Positions 58,490-64,000 of a stretch of 64,000 bases of DNA are shown piece by piece. A program made the position numbers and the translations under genes. The stretch spans positions 403,001-467,000 of the forward strand of contig JAQGDQ010000009.1 in NCBI GenBank assembly GCA_030141605.1, read 5' to 3'. This DNA is from Tubiluchus corallicola (Eukaryota > Priapulida > Priapulimorpha > Priapulimorphida > Tubiluchidae). The stretch's first letter is position 1; every line of letters starts with the position of its first letter. The notes beneath the pieces were generated by a model, which did no database searches, had not been told where the DNA came from, and worked only from the letters and a program-made list of their open reading frames with translations.

Positions 58490-58930
58490 CTCTTTCTAAA
58501 GAGCCATATATCTCCTTCCGAGAAACCCACCAGGCGTCGCTAGTACGTTTTTCCTACAGGCTGTTTGACCAAAATTTCGAAAAAATCGAGAGTTGGGTCA
58601 GGGAAAATGCCCGTTGCGGGGTGCCGTGACCCTCCCACAAATTCTAAATATGCCTACTGCACCCACCATTGAACCGGCTATCTATCCTTGGCCGGCACCA
58701 CCCCCGGCCCATTCCTGTTCTCCAGAAATAAGAGGTATAAGTTTTGCAATTTTTTGCAAAAACAGCTGAAAAATAGCCATGTTTTTCGCCCCCCCCCCAC
58801 TCGTCCCGCCGGGCCCGATTCGAAAAATAAACCCCCAAAGAGACCACGCTAGATCAAGACCTTTCGTTTGATATACAGATCGCCGGAAATAATGCCGTTG
58901 TTAGAGCTGTAGCCTCGAATCTTATACATG
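58490..58930 (-). repeat. GC-rich dispersed repeat, copy 2 (inverted and longer)
   Basis: The reverse complement of 58650-58925 follows copy 1 from ATAAGATTCGAGGCTACAGC through GTCTTGATCTAGCGTGG, TTTTTCGAATCGGGCCC and GAACAGGAATGGGCC. It goes on to 58490 with sequence that copy 1 lacks (TCTCGATTTTTTCGAAATT, GGGTTTCTCGGAAGG). Overall similarity is roughly three quarters by eye. Confidence 0.75.
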
Positions 58931-61309
58931 CATATATTAAGCCCATACCAGCGAAATTAATATATACGATGTGCAAAGCAGCATTACATATAACACTACC
59001 CAAGGCAGTTTTCCCAGCAATCACCACTGCATTTCCTAACCAGGTTCGGCATTGCTTAACTTTTCAAAAAAATGAATTGATCTTCCCAACTCATAGTTAT
59101 TCACACAGTAAGGTAATTACAAGTACGTAATTACTTACTCACAGGCTAGATAATCTTTTCCTAAAACATTTAAATCAACTAATTCATGTGAATGATGAAG
59201 AAACAGCAAAGCGATGTATTAATAAATTTGTTAGTATGTACAAATAGTTGACCATGATAGCACATAAGCACAGCTAACAATTATCATGCTATCATGGATA
59301 AATCAAGCCTAGTCTAATCTTTTAAATGAGAGAACAGTTCACACATATCTGGAAATAATGTGTACGAACGTATGTGTGAATGTGTGTATATTATGTACGA
59401 TGTTTGCAATATAGCAGACTATATTAGCAAATCAAATGAACTTACCTTTTGGTCAAATTTCAAACAGCATGATAGCAAAACAGTGTAATAATGCTTCACT
59501 AATTAAGTCAAATGGTTTCTATAGTTGACCAAAAGATTTTCAAGGCGTCTAGGAAACCTGAAGTAAAAAAAACTCATGTTACATCCTACAATATGGCATC
59601 ACATCCAATATCCCACTTTGTACAACTGTTTAAAGTGCACCAACCCGTTCAAGAGTCACTACACACCTACAAGTGTAAATTGTGTACTTCTCAGAATGAG
59701 AATATTAGCATTTTATATCTTATTCAGACTTCATTGCATTTTTAGAGTTTAAACAGCATCATAAAAACTAGGTAGCTGTATAATGTTATCCAAAAACAGT
59801 TTGATATCCTTTTCTCTTGATGTAGTTTCAATAGAAAACCTGGATAAAACCACGATATTTTGTTTCTGAAATATCTGTAACTTTAACGGTATACCAGAAT
59901 TTTCTGGTATTGATCAATTGCAACAAAATTAGTGTACATACGCATTGCTACATTGCTACAATGGAATTTTTCTCAGTTGGACCAATTTGGACAGAACAAG
60001 GACCAGAGTAGCAAGTTCATGTCATTTTACATGGCATCTGCTTAACAATGGCATTTAAAGTTTATAGTTTATTGCCACTGAGCTTGACTAGTAAACTGCT
60101 TCAGGGGGTTTCTTTTGGCACTTTGGCTATTTATCTTCATATTGTTTAACTTGTAGTCAAGCACACACAGGCTTTCTTCTTTACTGTATATATATATATA
60201 GTATCATTCACACATGCACACACACACACACGTATATAAAATATATAGTACAGAGAATAATTAACCTAGCCACTGGGGGGGGGGGGGCAAGCCAGCCCAA
60301 CTCAGTGCCGGTCCCAAGCCCAGATAAATAGGGAGGGTTAGGGTCAGACAAAGTTAAAAGCAAACTTTTTGAAGAGAAGTTAAATAGTTACAAATTAAGT
60401 CTTGAAAAACACAGGTTTGAGCTGGGTTTCTCACTTCAGACGACATGAGCCAGAATAAGCTCTCAAGTTTCATCTTGAAAATGAAGATAATTCAAGAAAA
60501 GTTACCTAAATTGCAAACCTACTTACTCTCGTGCATTAGGCATGTGTCATACGCATTCTAAGTCTTTTGCACGAATCAAGTTTCAGCTCTCGCTCATTAC
60601 GCAAGTTCACACGCAGGTTTGCAAGTTACCCGATTTCCTTTGCCAACCACAACACAATTAGTAGTAATATGCTTAATAATACAGTAGAGGTCATGAGTCT
60701 CATGACGTAGGTATATATTATACTAAAGGGTATTAAATTAAAATTAATCACTTCTGGATGCTATTGAGCTACCACGTGTAAATCAGAATGTGTATTAAAG
60801 AACATGTTTACTACATAAAAAGGATTATATAAACCATATAATTGCAATAACAGCATAAGAAAGCTCAGTAGTACCGAAAATTTACCTTAACTTTTTGATA
60901 ATTTTATTTTTATACCCAAAAAAGAAAAAATTTCTAGGGCGCAATTTGCTCCCCCTGGACCCTAGCTGCCTGATACCTAGGCTTTCTACATTTCACACTC
61001 ATTCTTACATCAAATGGTTTAACAGGTCTGAAATGACTCAGCCTTATTGAACGCATAAACTAAGAAAAAGAATGGCTTCCCACAAAAAAGTGCCACAGTG
61101 ACCCAGTCTTGAACAATATACTTGTAGAAGCCTTTTACAGCACACTAGAAGTTTGGGGTGCACATGATTAGTATAATTTTTGAGAAAAAACAACTCACTG
61201 GTTGGTAATGTTATTGAAGGTATGATCAGAAATTCAGTTCTAAGTGAAACAAGGGAAAGATACTGCAGGTGATGGCTAAAAACCTGGCTAGATTTGCAGA
61301 CAGGTAAAC
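58931..61309. other. AT-rich sequence with simple repeats, no gene
   Basis: TA, CA and G runs near 60185-60290. GGGCGCAATTTGCTCCCCCT at 60937 looks transposon-derived but is too short to classify. Confidence 0.45.
60185..60290 (+). repeat. cluster of TA, CA and poly-G simple repeats
   Basis: TA and CA dinucleotide runs are followed by 13 G in a row near 60277. Confidence 0.9.
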
Positions 61310-61850
61310 CATGGTGGCACCTCATGGTAGTAACAGATGAGGGTGTTGGTGCTCTGAAGTGCCCTCTGGTTGTGATTTCTCTGATGTCTGGTAGGATGTT
61401 CCAAACATATTGCTCTGGGGTAGGAGTATTTAGTAAGTGTTGACTTGCTGCTGGTTGAGTGAATTTGCTCTTATCCTTGCATGACAGGGTAATATAAGTT
61501 GGTAAACTGATACCTAAGTTCCTCTCCTATCCTGTGTCGCACTATATCGCGGAAGATGTGACAGGGTAATATAAGTTGGTAAACTGATACCTAAGTTCCT
61601 CTCCTATCCTGTGTCGCACTATATCGAGGAAGTGTTTTGTATCGTTTATCAGTATCTGATTTATGGTGTTTCCAACAAGAGTTCAGATATCATCTTAGAC
61701 ACTTTGGCATTTTTGGAACATTCATTCATACAAATCGTGCTGCATTTCGCTGAAGCTGTTCGATGTGTTTGATATCAATGATTGTGTGAGGGTTCCAGGC
61801 TGTGATACCGTATTCTAGTTTTGGTCTGACCAAGTACTGGAACTAGTTTA
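61310..61850 (-). pseudogene. non-LTR retrotransposon (LINE) reverse-transcriptase 3' fragment
   Basis: The minus strand reads QYLVRPKLEYGITAWNPHT, then IKHIEQLQRNAARFV and a stop. This is the typical end of the LINE reverse-transcriptase region (LEYxxxxWNPxxxxxIxxLExxQRxAxR). Further fragments (KFTQPAASQHLLNTPTP, YVWNILPDIREITT) follow in other frames. The fragment is broken by stops and by a 77-bp tandem duplication, so it is dead. Confidence 0.75.
61482..61635. repeat. 77-bp tandem duplication inside the LINE remnant
   Basis: Two head-to-tail copies beginning TGACAGGGTAATATAAG, almost identical (one visible change: TATCGCGG versus TATCGAGG). The period is not a multiple of 3. The near identity makes it much younger than the insertion. 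Confidence 0.9.
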
Positions 61851-63659
61851 GACTAGAGAAAAGAAAACAGACGGAACAAAAACAATATCGGATACTGTTT
61901 CAGATAAAAACAATATCGAGAAGGTAGACGTATTAAAAGGCTAGACCAATTACCAGGAAGTTCAATGTAATTGAATTTATGCTCTTATTGAGTCGATGCA
62001 GCATTAATTTTTCCCAAAAAATGCCTAAGGAAGAGTGACACTCATTTAAGAGTAAAAGAACCGTTTGCCTGCTGAAACTACTTCCAGTTCCACCTCAAGA
62101 ATAATAACTTGCAATTATTAGGAATGTTTACTCTCGCTGTTGATCTGGAAGTTAAATTGTTACATAAGATAACCTCACATTTTTCGATAGAAATGTAATG
62201 TGTTGATTCTCGCCAAACGCACGACGCAAAAGCGTTCGCTACTTTTAAAACTGAATTCCCTAAAATGCAGAGAAGTATTTTTAATGTAGGTACTATTTCT
62301 AACATTTTCTATCAAAATGAAAAATTAATGAAAAACACTGACTGCAATCTCAACTTTCCAACATTAAGTCGTCAACAATGAACCGCCATTCTTTAACTAC
62401 AGTGTCGCGATCTGTTGGGCACCAAAATAAGCTTAATCTGTTTGGCATTTTGCCAATCTCTTCATCCAGAGAAATTATCCACTCCTGAGTCCACGAATAG
62501 TAGTACAAAGTACTGCAGTAGAGCTATTGTAAACGCTTCTGAAAATTTTCAGAGCCAAACTAAGACAGATCGCTGGTACATGTCTAATCTAATCTAATAT
62601 CTCTTCACTTGTAACGGTACCTATTGAAGAAGCTCTAGCTACTAGCTAGTCACTACTTCATCGTCTAGAAGATATTCCCATACATCAGCATCTATCCAAA
62701 CAAGTTCATGACTTATTAATCTAGTGTTGTTAATATATAATTAAAGGAAAATAACATCTATTAACTATGCAGCTGATGGCTTTTATACCATTAGGTCTTA
62801 CAGCTTTTCATTAAAGGAGAAAAGCCAGTAAAAGACCACTGCGGAAATTGACCGATTGAATTTACTCTTATTGGATGGTGCTGCCCTCTATTAATGATCG
62901 ACAGGCATTGTTGTGTTGTCCGGTTTTTGCGTTTAGCGAACAATGGATGGCATGCTGGCAGGTGCTAGAACATGAGATTCTAGTAAGGTTTACGAGGTTT
63001 TCAAGTCAATCTAAGTGTTTCGTTAACAGAAATAAATGTTAATATCGTAAACTCTATTTTTAGTGTTGCATCAATTCATCTCTTGCCTTACATAGTCTCC
63101 GTTAAACGTTTCAATGCATTATTAGCCAGCACATTACGAGCGGCAAACCGCTATAACTGGGGAGAAAAACAGGTAATATAATAAACTGTCGTGAGTATTA
63201 TTTCAATGCAATACAGAAATATTGTATAGCAAGACAATTTAGCATTATTTCTAAATTATCTAAAACAGAAGCTAAAATCGAAATGTTCACAAAATAAAAT
63301 GCATTAACAGTCATTTGTTTTCAAATACATGATAAGAACAATATTAATTTTTAACACAAAACAACAGTCATTTGTTTTCATATACATGACATGAACAATA
63401 CAATAGACCTTTTCTCAAAAGCAGTAATAACAGTATACAATTTTATCACAGAAATCATAGTTTTTGGTTTACAAATGTAACTGTTTGTGATGTGTTGCAA
63501 GCACACGACATTAAGATGCATGTAATTATGTCAATTTAAGTTGATCAACAGCACTAACACAAGAACATACTAATAAAGAGAAGGCCTATAAGTTTTGGCA
63601 CACACATTACTTGCTTAAATCGTAATGTACTAAAGGCTGTAGACTAACTATTGCAATGA
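61851..63659. other. AT-rich sequence without a supported gene
   Basis: A short ATG frame at 62943 (MDGMLAG, then a possible GTGCTAG donor) follows GC-richer sequence and could be a first exon on the plus strand, but nothing downstream supports it. Confidence 0.4.
63305..63402 (+). repeat. direct repeat pair, about 36 bp, 57 bp apart
   Basis: ACAGTCATTTGTTTTCAAAT and ACAGTCATTTGTTTTCATAT are each followed by a similar ACATGA...GAACAAT stretch. It is a local duplication with a few changes. Confidence 0.7.
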
Positions 63660-63990
63660 AATGTAGGGGTGAGCATTCTTTACCAGAAAGCAACTTTGAA
63701 TCAAATTTGGGACTTTCAACTCAAATTAAACTGAATTTTCAGATTTCAAATCTGAATTGAATTCAAACTGAACTTTAAAGATTTTTGAATAAATTTCCAG
63801 AGCATTAATAAAAGGCAGTCTCACAAAGATCATGCATATTACTTGAGTTTGTTCTATAGTAAAAATGTTTAAAAATTTCACACAGACGTCGCAGCTAAAT
63901 TGTGTTGATTGCATGATGTTTCAAATATTTTAATGATAAAGAATGTATGTAACTGAAGTGCTAAATTATTAGAATTCATAAGTTTAGGTT
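63660..63990 (+). repeat. dispersed repeat family R2, copy 2
   Basis: The partner of the copy at 43985: GGGGTGAGCATTCTTTACC, TTTAAAGATTTTTGAATAA, GATTGCATGATGTTTCAAA, TAATGATAAAGAATGTATG. The GGGGTGAGC start would suit a hAT-type end, but no matching second end is seen. Confidence 0.6.
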
Positions 63991-64000
63991 AGCAAGGAAT

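Noticed and set aside
62935-63010. Possible first exon of a plus-strand gene (MDGMLAG)
   Set aside because: Only seven codons before a weak donor, and no partner exon before the window ends.

Overview
The window is metazoan nuclear DNA: about one third G+C, rich in introns, with canonical GT-AG splice sites and many decayed DNA transposons. Two protein-coding genes can be reconstructed, both on the minus strand and head to tail. Species cannot be fixed from sequence alone. The proteins resemble those of invertebrate deuterostomes and vertebrates (the KLC tail looks like sea urchin and vertebrate KLC1), so an invertebrate animal, possibly a deuterostome, is the best guess.

Gene 1 (about 524-26520, minus) is a member of the RRBP1 (p180)/kinectin family, an ER membrane protein with a long cytosolic coiled coil. 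I resolve 24 coding exons whose phases all agree, giving 1192 aa from the ATG at 25957 to the stop at 524. There is also a 5' non-coding exon and a probable CCAAT/ETS promoter near 26540-26640. The gene holds a tandemly duplicated cassette of coiled-coil exons (10596-13219).

Gene 2 (28365-39606, minus) is kinesin light chain (KLC): 17 coding exons, 621 aa, a kinesin-heavy-chain-binding coiled coil, an LFP-like acidic segment, six TPRs and a conserved basic/serine tail. The intron before its last exon is half filled by a 55-bp minisatellite. Each unit carries a copy of the upstream exon's splice donor. Kinectin-family proteins were described as ER receptors for kinesin, so the ER tether and a kinesin cargo-adaptor subunit are direct neighbours here.

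From 39607 to 64000 no further gene could be reconstructed. The stretch may be KLC upstream or 5'-UTR-intron sequence. It contains an AT-cored palindrome (40339-40402), a CpG-rich patch with short unassigned reading frames (43089-43518), copies of several repeat families that also occur in the gene introns, tRNA-derived SINE-like sequence, a LINE reverse-transcriptase remnant with a 77-bp internal duplication, and simple repeats.

The mobile elements recognised are: a hAT-like element with a 14-bp terminal inverted repeat (18254-19278) and an internal foldback; a TTAA-flanked piggyBac-like MITE (31568-32175); a second hAT-like element (51802-52112); a MITE family whose ends read ACTAGCGAG (three copies); Tc1/mariner remnants (9140-9540, 21740-22340, 48050-48243); and three dispersed families of unknown type (1790-2250 with 46640-47085; 43985-44345 with 63660-63990; 17318-17560 with 58650-58925).
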